Positions 54,588 through 62,907 of a stretch of 64,000 nt of DNA are shown in pieces. Made by a program: the position numbers and the translations under genes. The DNA comes from Enhydrobacter sp. (GTDB lineage Bacteria > Pseudomonadota > Alphaproteobacteria > Reyranellales > Reyranellaceae): positions 806,001-870,000 of the forward strand of contig CP075528.1 in the NCBI GenBank assembly GCA_025808875.1, in the 5' to 3' direction. Numbering within the stretch: the first letter of the stretch is position 1; each line of letters opens with the position of its first letter. A model generated the notes under the pieces. The model was given only the letters and a program-made list of their open reading frames with translations, made no database searches and had not been told where the DNA came from.

Positions 54588-55328
54588 CTATCCCACGCGT
54601 CCGATCAGCGCCAGGGCTGCCGCCGGATTACGCATCTTGGCCCCCGAGATGACGTAGACGAACGCGTCGCCCCTCTTCGCCCAGGCCTTGGCCTGCCTGG
54701 CGTGCCTGTCGAGCTCCGCCGGCCGGTAACCGGCCTTGGTTTTCTCCTGCGTGCCCATCAGGCGGGCATAGGAGAAGTCGGCGGTCGGCTGGTCGATCTT
54801 GGGGAAGGCGCTGTCGTGGGCGCAGACGATGGCGACGTTGTGGCTGCGGGCGAGATCGTAGAAGCGCTCGTCCTTGAAGCTGTCGTGCCGCACCTCGAGC
54901 GCGTGGCGCAGCGGCAGCTTGCCGACCTCGCGCGGCAGCAGCTTCAGGAAGGCCTCGATGTCCTCCGGATCGAACTTCTTGGTGCCCATGAACTGCCAGT
55001 TGATCGGCCCGAGCTTGGGGCCGAGCTCGACGAGGCCCTGGGTCACGAAGCGCTGGATCGACTCGCCGGCGTCGGCGAGCTTGCGGCGGTTGGTGCAGAA
55101 GCGTGACGCCTTGAGCGCGAAGACGAAGCCATCGGGCGTCTCGGCCGCCCATTTGGCCCAGCTCGCCGGCTTGAAGCTCGAATAGTAGGTGCCGTTGATC
55201 TCGATCGAGGTGAGCTTGCGGCTGGCATACTCGAGCTCGCGCTTGTGCGCGAGGCCCTCGGGGTAGAAGACGCCGCGCCACGGCTCGAATGTCCAGCCAC
55301 CCACGCCCACGAAGATCCTGCCTGCCAT
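54588..55328 (-). CDS. DUF72 (YecE-family) protein
   Basis: The 246-residue protein has the DUF72 TIM-barrel pattern: VGVGGWTFEPWRGVFYPEGLAHKRELEYASRKLTSIEINGTYY, FALKASRF, LGPINWQFMGTKKF, LRHALEVRHDSF and DFSYARLMGT. It is widespread and uncharacterised, with a conserved pocket that suggests an isomerase or nuclease-like role. It stands alone, divergent from the SAF-domain oxidoreductase. Confidence 0.9.
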   Translation of the reverse strand: MAGRIFVGVGGWTFEPWRGVFYPEGLAHKRELEYASRKLTSIEINGTYYSSFKPASWAKWAAETPDGFVFALKASRFCTNRRKLADAGESIQRFVTQGLVELGPKLGPINWQFMGTKKFDPEDIEAFLKLLPREVGKLPLRHALEVRHDSFKDERFYDLARSHNVAIVCAHDSAFPKIDQPTADFSYARLMGTQEKTKAGYRPAELDRHARQAKAWAKRGDAFVYVISGAKMRNPAAALALIGRVG

Positions 55329-55396
55329 CGAACGCGCTCCGGAAAGGGCTCCAATTTGTCACAAGAGCCTGTGCAAGGCAGGCGCAGAATGACAGC

Positions 55397-56710
55397 ATGA
55401 TCATCGTCGACAAGGCTCTCGAGGAGCGCGAGCGCGCTGGCCGACCGATCCGGGTCGGCATGGTCGGCGCCGGGTTCATGGGCCGTGGTATCGCCCTCCA
55501 GATGGCGACCGCGGCGTGCGGCATGGTCCTGGTCGCGATCGCCAATCGGCGTGTCGAAGCCGCGGCCCATGCCTATCGGGAGGCGGGGCAGGAGACCGTC
55601 GAGCAGGCGCGATCCGCCGACGGGTTGGCCGCGGCGATCCGCACCGGCCGGTCGGCGGTCACGGAGGACTGGCGCCTGCTGTGCGAATCGCCCGACATCG
55701 ACGTCATCCTCGAGGCGACCGGCTCGATCGAGCATGCCGCGCACGCGATCTGCGTCGCGATCGCCAACCGCAAACACGCGATACTGATGAATGCCGAGCT
55801 AGACGGCACCGTGGGTCCGTTGCTCCGCAAGCGCGCGGAGGCAATGGGTGTCGTCTACACCAACGTCGACGGTGACCAACCCGGCGTGACGATGAACCTC
55901 GTGCGCTTCGTGCGCGGCATCGGCGTGCGGCCGGTGCTGTGCGGCAACATCAAGGGGTTGCACGACCCCTATCGCAATCCGACCACCCAGGAGGCGTTCG
56001 CCCGGCGCTGGGGGCAGAAGGCGCACATGGTCACTTCCTTCGCTGACGGGACGAAAGTGTCATTCGAGCAGGCCGTCATCGCCAATGCCACCGGCATGGG
56101 CGTCGCCCGCCGGGGCATGCTCGGTCCGACGGCGCCGGCAGGCACGCCGATTGAAGAGGCGGCGCGGCTCCTGCAGGCCGAGCGCTTCATCGACGGGCCG
56201 GGCATCGTCGACTATGTCGTCGGTGCCGCGCCTGGGCCGGGCGTGTTCGTGCTGGGCACGATAGGACACGCGCGACAGCGTCACTACCTCGATCTCTACA
56301 AGCTGGGCGCCGGGCCGCTCTACTGCTTCCACACGCCCTATCACCTGTGCCATTTCGAAGTGCCGAACACGATCGCACGCGCCGTTCTGTTCGGGGACGC
56401 CACGATCGCACCGCTCGGTGCGCCGACCGTCGAGGTGGTGGCGACGGCAAAGGCCGACCTCGCGCAAGGCGCGGTGCTCGACGATCTCGGTCACTACATG
56501 ACTTACGGCCAGTGTGAGAACGCGTCCGTGGCGCGTCGCGAGCGCCTGTTGCCGATGGGGATCGCGCCGGGCTGCAGGTTGCGCCGCAACATCGCCCGGG
56601 ACGAAGTGCTGCGCTACACCGATGTCGAGCTGCCGGCCGGGCGGCTGATCGACCGGCTGCGGACCGAACAGGACGGCGTCTTCGGCGCATCCTTCGCCAG
56701 CGCTGCGTAG
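55397..56710 (+). CDS. NAD(P)-dependent SAF-domain oxidoreductase
   Basis: The 437-residue protein has an N-terminal Rossmann domain (IRVGMVGAGFMGRGIALQM, residues 18-36), a homoserine-dehydrogenase-like middle (NVDGDQPGVTMNLVRFVRGIGVRPVLCGNIKGLHDPYRNPTTQ; FADGTKVSFEQAVIANATG) and a C-terminal SAF-like domain (ERLLPMGIAPGCRLRRNIARDEVLRYTDVELP). Proteins of this architecture occur in surface-sugar clusters and in some sugar-acid pathways. It reduces or oxidises an unknown substrate. It starts the polysaccharide locus, followed by a GT2 gene. Confidence 0.85.
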   Translation: MIIVDKALEERERAGRPIRVGMVGAGFMGRGIALQMATAACGMVLVAIANRRVEAAAHAYREAGQETVEQARSADGLAAAIRTGRSAVTEDWRLLCESPDIDVILEATGSIEHAAHAICVAIANRKHAILMNAELDGTVGPLLRKRAEAMGVVYTNVDGDQPGVTMNLVRFVRGIGVRPVLCGNIKGLHDPYRNPTTQEAFARRWGQKAHMVTSFADGTKVSFEQAVIANATGMGVARRGMLGPTAPAGTPIEEAARLLQAERFIDGPGIVDYVVGAAPGPGVFVLGTIGHARQRHYLDLYKLGAGPLYCFHTPYHLCHFEVPNTIARAVLFGDATIAPLGAPTVEVVATAKADLAQGAVLDDLGHYMTYGQCENASVARRERLLPMGIAPGCRLRRNIARDEVLRYTDVELPAGRLIDRLRTEQDGVFGASFASAA

Positions 56711-56836
56711 GCCGGCGGGCGCACATTTCCGCACGGGCGATCACAGTTTGATCACCTTCGCGCGGCGCCAGTCGAACCAGAATTGGGCGCGTTGGTCGCC
56801 GATGTGGGAGGCGGCCCGGATTTCCTGAGGTCGGCT

Positions 56837-57901
56837 ATGGGTGCAATTCTCCGCGTCGGAGACATCGACGGCAACGGATACGCGCTTGCCGACGGATCTG
56901 CGATGGCGACCGAGAGGCCGTCGACGTCGTCGCTCGCTGCGCCGCCGACGATCGCGCCGTTGCCCGAAGGGGACGGGCGCCCTTTCTGGTCGGTCATGAT
57001 CCCGGTCTACAACGCACCCGAGGCCTACCTGCGGGAAACGCTGCGGAGCGTGCTCGGCCAGGCGCCCGATGTCGGCCAGATGCAGATCGAAGTCGTCGAC
57101 AATTGTTCCACCGAGGGAGATCCCGAGGCGGTAGTGCGCGAGGTCGGTGGCGATCGCGTGCGCTTCCATCGCCAGCCCGAGAATCTCGGCATGGTCGAGA
57201 ACTTCAACAGCTGCATTCGGCGAGCCACCGGCCGCTGGGTCCATATCCTCCATGGCGACGACGCCGTGCGGCCCGGCTTCTATGCTGGACTGCGCGTCGG
57301 CATCGAGGTCAACCCCGAGGTCGGTGCCGCCGCATGCCGGATCATATACATCGACGAGGATGGTCACTGGACGGGCCTCTCGGAGCTCGAGGCGCGCACC
57401 CGCGGCGTGCTCGATGGCGCGTTCGCGACGCGCCAGCTGATCGATCAGCGGCTGCAATTCGCCGGCATCGTCGTGCGCCGGTCGGTCTACGAGCGGGTCG
57501 GCGGATTCCTGTCGCTGTTCGTCCATTGCCTCGACTGGGATATGTGGAAGCGCGTCGCCCTGTGCACGCCGATCTACTACGAGCCAGAGCCACTCGCTTG
57601 CTACCGGATGCATTCCGGCGCCGACAGCAGCCGGCTGTATCGGACCGGAGCCAACGTGGTCGACGAAAGGCGCTCGATCGACGTCACATGTTCGGCTTTC
57701 CCGTCGGCCGAGGCCAAGCGACTGCGTCGTGCCGCCAGGAAGGCTGCCGGCATGCGCGCCGCCCGCCGGGCGCGCGCGCTCTGGAAGATCGGTCATCGTC
57801 TGGCCGCCTGGCGCCAAGCCGCCGAGGCGTTGCGCTGCAGCTTCGCCCCCGCGGTGGTGGCCAGGACGGTGTACTTCGTCGTGCGCACCATCGTCCGCTA
57901 G
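56837..57901 (+). CDS. GT2-family glycosyltransferase
   Basis: The 354-residue inverting GT-A glycosyltransferase has the nucleotide-sugar site WSVMIPVYNAPEAYLRETLRSVLGQ near residue 52, NLGMVENFNSC, and the DxD-type metal site in HILHGDDAVRPGFY. VGAAACRIIYIDEDG and WDMWKRVAL follow in acceptor-region order. The C-terminus is basic and may bind membrane. The ATG at 56837 is preceded by GAGG; 56903 is an alternative. It probably adds one sugar to a surface polymer. Confidence 0.88.
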   Translation: MGAILRVGDIDGNGYALADGSAMATERPSTSSLAAPPTIAPLPEGDGRPFWSVMIPVYNAPEAYLRETLRSVLGQAPDVGQMQIEVVDNCSTEGDPEAVVREVGGDRVRFHRQPENLGMVENFNSCIRRATGRWVHILHGDDAVRPGFYAGLRVGIEVNPEVGAAACRIIYIDEDGHWTGLSELEARTRGVLDGAFATRQLIDQRLQFAGIVVRRSVYERVGGFLSLFVHCLDWDMWKRVALCTPIYYEPEPLACYRMHSGADSSRLYRTGANVVDERRSIDVTCSAFPSAEAKRLRRAARKAAGMRAARRARALWKIGHRLAAWRQAAEALRCSFAPAVVARTVYFVVRTIVR

Positions 57902-57933
57902 CGAGCCGATGAGTCGCGCCGGCCGGGCACGCC

Positions 57934-59379
57934 TCAAGTCGGGCGGCGCAACAATCCGAGGGCGGTCGTGACGATGCGACGCTCGAACAGCACCAGAGAG
58001 CCGAGCAGGGCGATCCCCCCGAGCGCAAGGTGCAGCCACCAGTAGCGGGCGCCGCCATGCGCAAAGGCCGCGATCGTCAAGGCGACGGCCGCACTGCATA
58101 GTAACGGCACGATCAGCGGCTGCACCACCGACGGTCCACCGGTCGTCGCCCGGCGGCGCGCGCCGACGATCAGCACCAGTACCAGCCCTTCCGCGGCCAG
58201 GATGCCCACCACCGCGCCCCAACCGCCGTGGGAGGGGATCAGGGCGAGGCCGAGGACGAGATTCAGGATCGCCGCCGCCACCGTTATCTTGAAGTGGAGC
58301 TTCTGCTGGCCCCAGGCAAGGAGGGGCGTGCCAAGGCCGATGTTGACGAACACCATGCCGATGGCAAGGCAGAGCCATTCGAAGTAGGGGCCGCTAGCGG
58401 CGAACTGCGTGCCGAACAGCAGGTCGTTGACGTGACGGCCGCAGGCCCAACCGAGGGCGGCGATCGGCAGGCCCATCCAGGCCATCAATGTGGTGAACTC
58501 GGCGGCGACCCGGCGGGCCTGGTGTGGATCGTCGCGAATCCGGGCCAGCACGGGGAAATAGGCGCTCAGCATGGCGCCGCTGATCACGGTCGACATGAAC
58601 ATCAGGCGATAGGCCGTGGTGTAGTAGCCGACCTCGTCGTCGCCGTGCGTGAAGCCGAGCACCAGTGCGCCGCTGTTGTAGATCAGCAGCACGGCGGCCT
58701 GCGACAGGGCGATCGGCCAGGCCTGGGCAAGCAGGTCGCGGCCGCCCGTCAGCGTCGGCCTGATGTCCGACGGGCGCAGCAGGTCGTGGCGGGCCAGATG
58801 CCGGAAGCCGTAGGCGACCAGCGCCAGCGAGAACGGCAAGGTGTAGAGCACGAAGATGTGCACGTCCTCCGGGCGCTGCACGAGCGCGACCAGCGCGGGG
58901 ATCTGGAGCAGACCGAGGGCGAGCGAGGCGACCGACGGCGCGACCATGCGCTGGTGCGCCTGCAGGACCCAGGCGACGCTGGCCGCGCCGACGACCAGGC
59001 TCAGGCCCTGCAGCAGCAGGAGCGCGCTGGCGTCTGCGCCGCGCGGCTTCAGCAGGGCAATCAGGACGAGAGCGAGGTAGGCGGCGATCGCGAAGACGAA
59101 CTGCAGGCTGAGGACGAGCGAGGCGATCGCCGCCGTCTTCGTCCGGTCGGCCGCGATGTCGCGCTGGCCGATGACCTGCAGGCCGGGCGAGGCGAGCAAG
59201 CCGACGAGCGCCAGCAGCGAGAGGTTCCAGTTCACCTGGCCGATCGCCTCGGGACCGAGCACGCGGCGGCTGTAGGCGGCGGTGAAGATGCCGATGACGA
59301 CGGTCAGTCCGCTGCCGAGGGCGATGGCCAGGAAGTTCGCCGCGACGGTGCGGCGCCGATAGGCGGCGTCGAGAGGCAT
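57934..59379 (-). CDS. Polysaccharide flippase (Wzx/MATE-like)
   Basis: The 481-residue membrane protein has about thirteen to fourteen helices and the Wzx layout: NFLAIALGSGLTVVIGIFTAAYSRRVLGPEAIGQVNWNLSLLALVG at the start, FTHGDDEVGYYTTAYRLMFMSTVISGAMLSAYFPVLAR in the middle. It would flip an undecaprenyl-linked oligosaccharide across the inner membrane. It is on the opposite strand, between the GT2 and the nucleotide-sugar genes, with its own promoter upstream of 59379. Confidence 0.88.
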   Translation of the reverse strand: MPLDAAYRRRTVAANFLAIALGSGLTVVIGIFTAAYSRRVLGPEAIGQVNWNLSLLALVGLLASPGLQVIGQRDIAADRTKTAAIASLVLSLQFVFAIAAYLALVLIALLKPRGADASALLLLQGLSLVVGAASVAWVLQAHQRMVAPSVASLALGLLQIPALVALVQRPEDVHIFVLYTLPFSLALVAYGFRHLARHDLLRPSDIRPTLTGGRDLLAQAWPIALSQAAVLLIYNSGALVLGFTHGDDEVGYYTTAYRLMFMSTVISGAMLSAYFPVLARIRDDPHQARRVAAEFTTLMAWMGLPIAALGWACGRHVNDLLFGTQFAASGPYFEWLCLAIGMVFVNIGLGTPLLAWGQQKLHFKITVAAAILNLVLGLALIPSHGGWGAVVGILAAEGLVLVLIVGARRRATTGGPSVVQPLIVPLLCSAAVALTIAAFAHGGARYWWLHLALGGIALLGSLVLFERRIVTTALGLLRRPT

Positions 59380-59480
59380 CACGCTATTTGTCGTGTGCCG
59401 CCACGTCCGGACAAGGTGCGTTCGCAAGCGCCACAACTTGATCACTCGGTTGCAGGGGCAGCGTCGGAGACAATGGCGCC

Positions 59481-60254
59481 ATGAAGGTCGTCATCCTGGC
59501 AGGTGGCTACGGCACTCGCATCAGCGAGGAAAGCGCCACGCGACCCAAGCCGCTGGTCGAGATCGGTGCACAGCCGATCCTCTGGCACATCATGAAGATC
59601 TATTCGGTCCACGGGCTGAACGACTTCGTGATCTGCTGCGGCTACAAGGGTCATCTCATCAAGCAGTACTTTCGCGACTATGCGCTGGCGCGGTCCGACG
59701 TCACGTTCGACCTGCACGCCCACTCGGTGAAGACGCATCGCAACGGGGTCGAGCCGTGGAAGGTCACGCTGGTCGACACGGGCGAGCGGACCATGACGGG
59801 CGGCCGCATCAAGCGGGTGCGCGCCTATCTCGGCGACGAGCCCTTTTGCCTCACCTACGGCGACGGCGTGGCGGACATCGACGTCCGCGAGCTGATCGAC
59901 TTCCACGACCGCTGCGGCGCCCTAGTTACCGTCTCCGCGGTGCGTCAGCCGGGCCGCTTCGGCGCGCTGAACCTGCAGCCCGGCGGCGACCGGGTCGTGG
60001 GATTCCGCGAGAAGGCCAACGAGGATGGCGGCTACATCAACGGCGGCTTCTTCGTCGTGTCGCCCGCCGCCATCGACTATATCGACGGCGACGACACGGT
60101 GTGGGAGCGCGAGCCGCTCGAGCGGCTCGCGATGGAGGGCCGGCTGGCCGCCTATCGCCACCCCGGGTTCTGGCAGAACATGGACACCCTGCGCGACCGC
60201 AGTGTTCTCGAAAGCCACTGGGAGAGCGGAACCGCCAAATGGAAACTCTGGTAG
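59481..60254 (+). CDS. rfbF: Glucose-1-phosphate cytidylyltransferase
   Basis: The 257-residue enzyme makes CDP-glucose from glucose-1-phosphate and CTP. The start [29 protein letters not shown] carries the nucleotidyl-transfer loop; [11 protein letters not shown] holds a metal Asp; [19 protein letters not shown] and [11 protein letters not shown] are RfbF-specific. It is first of three overlapping genes, 16 bp of its end lying within the epimerase gene. CDP-glucose is the normal start of 3,6-dideoxyhexose pathways, but no 4,6-dehydratase is present. Confidence 0.93.
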   Translation: MKVVILAGGYGTRISEESATRPKPLVEIGAQPILWHIMKIYSVHGLNDFVICCGYKGHLIKQYFRDYALARSDVTFDLHAHSVKTHRNGVEPWKVTLVDTGERTMTGGRIKRVRAYLGDEPFCLTYGDGVADIDVRELIDFHDRCGALVTVSAVRQPGRFGALNLQPGGDRVVGFREKANEDGGYINGGFFVVSPAAIDYIDGDDTVWEREPLERLAMEGRLAAYRHPGFWQNMDTLRDRSVLESHWESGTAKWKLW

Positions 60255-61342
60255 CGGACCAGGCGGCTTGCGCCGCCGTGTCAGTCGCCACCAGGCCCGT
60301 GCCCACACGGGTGCTGGTCACCGGCGCGGACGGCTTCATCGGCTCGGTCATGACGCCCCGTCTACTTGCCGAAGGCTTCGACGTGGTCGGGCTCGACACT
60401 GGATACTATCGCGCTGGACAGCTGTACCACGACGGCAAGGATCGGCCGGCGACGCTGACCCGTGACGTGCGTCGCCTGGCGCCTGCTGACCTCGAAGGCT
60501 TCGATGCCGTGGTGCACCTCGCCGAGCTGTCGAACGATCCGCTGTGCCAGCACGATCCGAAGAAGACCTACGAGATCAACCATCTCGGTTCGGTGGCGTT
60601 GGCCTGGGCGGCCAGGGAGGCCGGTGTGGCGCGCTTCGTCTACGCTTCGTCGTGCAGCATCTACGGCGCCGCCGGCGACGGCACCAAGACCGAAGAATCG
60701 GCGCCCGACCCGCAAACCGCCTACGCAGACTGCAAGAGGCTGGTCGAGCGCGACGTAAGAGCGCTAGCCGACGACTCGTTCAGCCCGACGTTCCTGCGCA
60801 ACGCGACCGCATTCGGTGCCTCGCCACGCATCCGCTTCGACATCGTGCTCAACAACCTCGCCGGGCTCGCCTGGACGACGGGGCGCATCACCATGACCAG
60901 CGACGGCAGCCCGTGGCGGCCGCTGGTCCATGTCGACGACATCTGCGGCGCGGTGATCGCCACCCTGAGGGCGCCGCGCGAGGTGGTCGCCAACCAGGTC
61001 TTCAATGTCGGCGACGACCACAACAACTACCGGGTGCGCGAGATTGCGGCGGCGATCGGCGAAGCCTTTCCCAACTGCCGGATCGAGTTCGGCTCGAACG
61101 CGGGTGACAATCGCAGCTACCGCGTGTCCTTCGAGAAGATCCACCGGCTGCTGCCGGAGTTCCGTTGCCGCTGGGACGCGCGCAGCGGGGCCCGCCAGAT
61201 GCGGGGGCTGTTCGAGCACATCGCCATGAGCGACCGCGACTTCAACGCGCCGCCCTTCACGCGCCTGCGCCAGCTCCAGCATCTGCTCGACACGCGTCAG
61301 ATCGATGCCGACTTCTATTGGCGGCCCAATGCTTTTTCGTGA
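60239..61342 (+). CDS. NAD-dependent nucleotide-sugar epimerase/dehydratase
   Basis: The 367-residue extended SDR has [16 protein letters not shown] at 28-43, the Ser in [14 protein letters not shown] and the catalytic Tyr/Lys in [23 protein letters not shown] and [16 protein letters not shown] are substrate-side motifs. It belongs to a branch often encoded beside RfbF and RmlC-like genes. The ATG at 60239 lies within rfbF. It may act directly on CDP-glucose or on its keto product. Confidence 0.88.
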   Translation: METLVADQAACAAVSVATRPVPTRVLVTGADGFIGSVMTPRLLAEGFDVVGLDTGYYRAGQLYHDGKDRPATLTRDVRRLAPADLEGFDAVVHLAELSNDPLCQHDPKKTYEINHLGSVALAWAAREAGVARFVYASSCSIYGAAGDGTKTEESAPDPQTAYADCKRLVERDVRALADDSFSPTFLRNATAFGASPRIRFDIVLNNLAGLAWTTGRITMTSDGSPWRPLVHVDDICGAVIATLRAPREVVANQVFNVGDDHNNYRVREIAAAIGEAFPNCRIEFGSNAGDNRSYRVSFEKIHRLLPEFRCRWDARSGARQMRGLFEHIAMSDRDFNAPPFTRLRQLQHLLDTRQIDADFYWRPNAFS

Positions 61343-61874
61343 AACGCCCCTGAAGGGAGCCTTCGTCGTCGAGACGCAACCGCATGTCGACGCCCGCGGC
61401 CAGTTTGCCCGGGTTTGGTGCCGCGAGGCGTTCGCGCGCCAGGGCATAGAGATCGACATGGTGCAGGGCAACGCTTCGATGAATCCGGCGCGCGGCACGT
61501 TGCGCGGCCTGCACTATCAGCTCGCGCCGCACGGCGAAGCCAAGCTCGTCCGCTGCGTGCGCGGCGCGATCTACGACGTGATCGTCGACATCGATCCGGC
61601 GTCACCGAGCCATCGTCGCTGGTTCGGCATCAAGCTGACGCCGGCGTCGCGGACCATGCTCTACGTGCCGACCACTTGTGCGCACGGCTTCCAGACCCTG
61701 GCGGACGACACCGAGGTGCATTACCTCGTTTCGGCGCCTTATGCGCCGGCCGCCGCGCGAGGCCTGCGCCATGACGACCCGGCGCTCGCCATCGCCTGGC
61801 CGCTGCCGGTCGGCCCGATCTCCGAAGCCGACCGGAAATGGCCGCTGCTGGAACAGCTCCCGGCCGTGGCGTAA
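61329..61874 (+). CDS. RmlC-like dTDP/CDP-keto-sugar 3,5-epimerase
   Basis: The 181-residue cupin-fold epimerase has GTLRGLHYQ with the catalytic His, the DIDPASPSHRRWFG strand pair and CAHGFQTL. The catalytic Tyr lies in SAPYAP, where typical RmlC has DYYAP. Its start is 14 bp inside the epimerase gene. It would epimerise a 4-keto sugar nucleotide made by the preceding enzyme, so together they form one three-gene unit. Confidence 0.88.
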   Translation: MLFRETPLKGAFVVETQPHVDARGQFARVWCREAFARQGIEIDMVQGNASMNPARGTLRGLHYQLAPHGEAKLVRCVRGAIYDVIVDIDPASPSHRRWFGIKLTPASRTMLYVPTTCAHGFQTLADDTEVHYLVSAPYAPAAARGLRHDDPALAIAWPLPVGPISEADRKWPLLEQLPAVA

Positions 61875-61887
61875 CAGCGCCGCCATC

Positions 61888-62838
61888 TCAGTTGAGCAGG
61901 CCGAGGCTGCGGAAGCTGGCATGGCCCTTGCGGCCGATCACCAAATGGTCGTGGATCGAGATGCCGAGCGCCTCGGCGGCGGCCCGGATCTCCCGGGTCA
62001 TCTCGATGTCGTCGCGCGACGGCTTGGGGTCACCGCTGGGGTGGTTGTGAACGAGGATCAATGCCGCGGCACCGAGTTGGAGGGCGCGTTTGACCACCTC
62101 GCGCGGATAGACCGGTGTGTGGTCGATGGTGCCGCGCTGCTGCACCTCGTCGGCGATCAGCACGTTCTTGCGGTCGAGGAAGAGGATGCGGAACTGCTCG
62201 GTCTTCTCGTGCGCCAAGGCGGCATGGCAATAGTCCAGGAGTTGCTGCCAGTTGGTCAGCACCGGCATGTCCTTGACCTTGCGCTCGGCAAGTCGCCGGC
62301 CGCTCTCGCGTAGCGCGCGAAACAGGACCACGGTGCGCTGGTCGATGTCGAATTCCTTCAACTGCGCTGTTTCGGCGGCGAAGACGTCGCCCAATGTGCC
62401 GAACCGCTCCAGAAGCTTCTTCGCCAGCGGCTTGGTGTCGACGCGCTCGATCGAATAGAAGAGCAGCAACTCGAGCAATTCGTAGTCGGCGAGCGTTTCG
62501 ATGCCGCTCTTCAGCACGCGCTCGCGCACGCGGGCGCGATGGCCGTGATAGTGGGGCTTCTCGGCGGCCGGTGCACCGCTGTTGTGGCCGCTCGGTGCCG
62601 GCTGCGCGGCCAGTGCGGCGGCAAGACGCGCCGTCGGATCCTCGCCCGCGAATTCCCAGCATTGGTCGAGCTTGTTCCAGCTGCCGCCTGATTCGCGCAG
62701 CAGCGCGCGGTGGGGAAGGGTGTTGCCGGTCACGCGCCAGAGATCGTCGGCCGCCTGCAGGCGTAGTCCGGCGGCGAGGAGCGTCAGCAGCGCCTCGTCG
62801 TCTTCCTTTGCGGTCTTGGCGGGTCGGGTTCGGCTCAT
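61888..62838 (-). CDS. radC: RadC/JAB-domain protein with an N-terminal extension
   Basis: The 316-residue protein has an HhH-like segment (ADYELLELLLFYSIERVDTKPLAKKLLERFGTLGDVF), then the JAMM-type metal site HNHPSGDPKPSRDD near residue 265. RadC proteins are about 220 residues; here the first 90 are extra and contain LLRESGGSWNKLDQCWEF, resembling short GARW-type modules in phage and plasmid proteins. The metal site suggests a hydrolase; the cellular role of RadC is disputed. Convergent with the RmlC-like gene. Confidence 0.9.
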   Translation of the reverse strand: MSRTRPAKTAKEDDEALLTLLAAGLRLQAADDLWRVTGNTLPHRALLRESGGSWNKLDQCWEFAGEDPTARLAAALAAQPAPSGHNSGAPAAEKPHYHGHRARVRERVLKSGIETLADYELLELLLFYSIERVDTKPLAKKLLERFGTLGDVFAAETAQLKEFDIDQRTVVLFRALRESGRRLAERKVKDMPVLTNWQQLLDYCHAALAHEKTEQFRILFLDRKNVLIADEVQQRGTIDHTPVYPREVVKRALQLGAAALILVHNHPSGDPKPSRDDIEMTREIRAAAEALGISIHDHLVIGRKGHASFRSLGLLN

Positions 62839-62907
62839 GCTTCCGCAGTATGGCGCCGCCCGCGACTTTTGTCGCCGCGGGCGCGGGGGCGCTGATATGG
62901 TCGGCCG

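Noticed and set aside
56739-59445. Shared GATCAC words upstream of the GT2 gene and between flippase and rfbF as a common operator
   Set aside because: The match is only six to eight bases and lacks symmetry; it is too weak to call.
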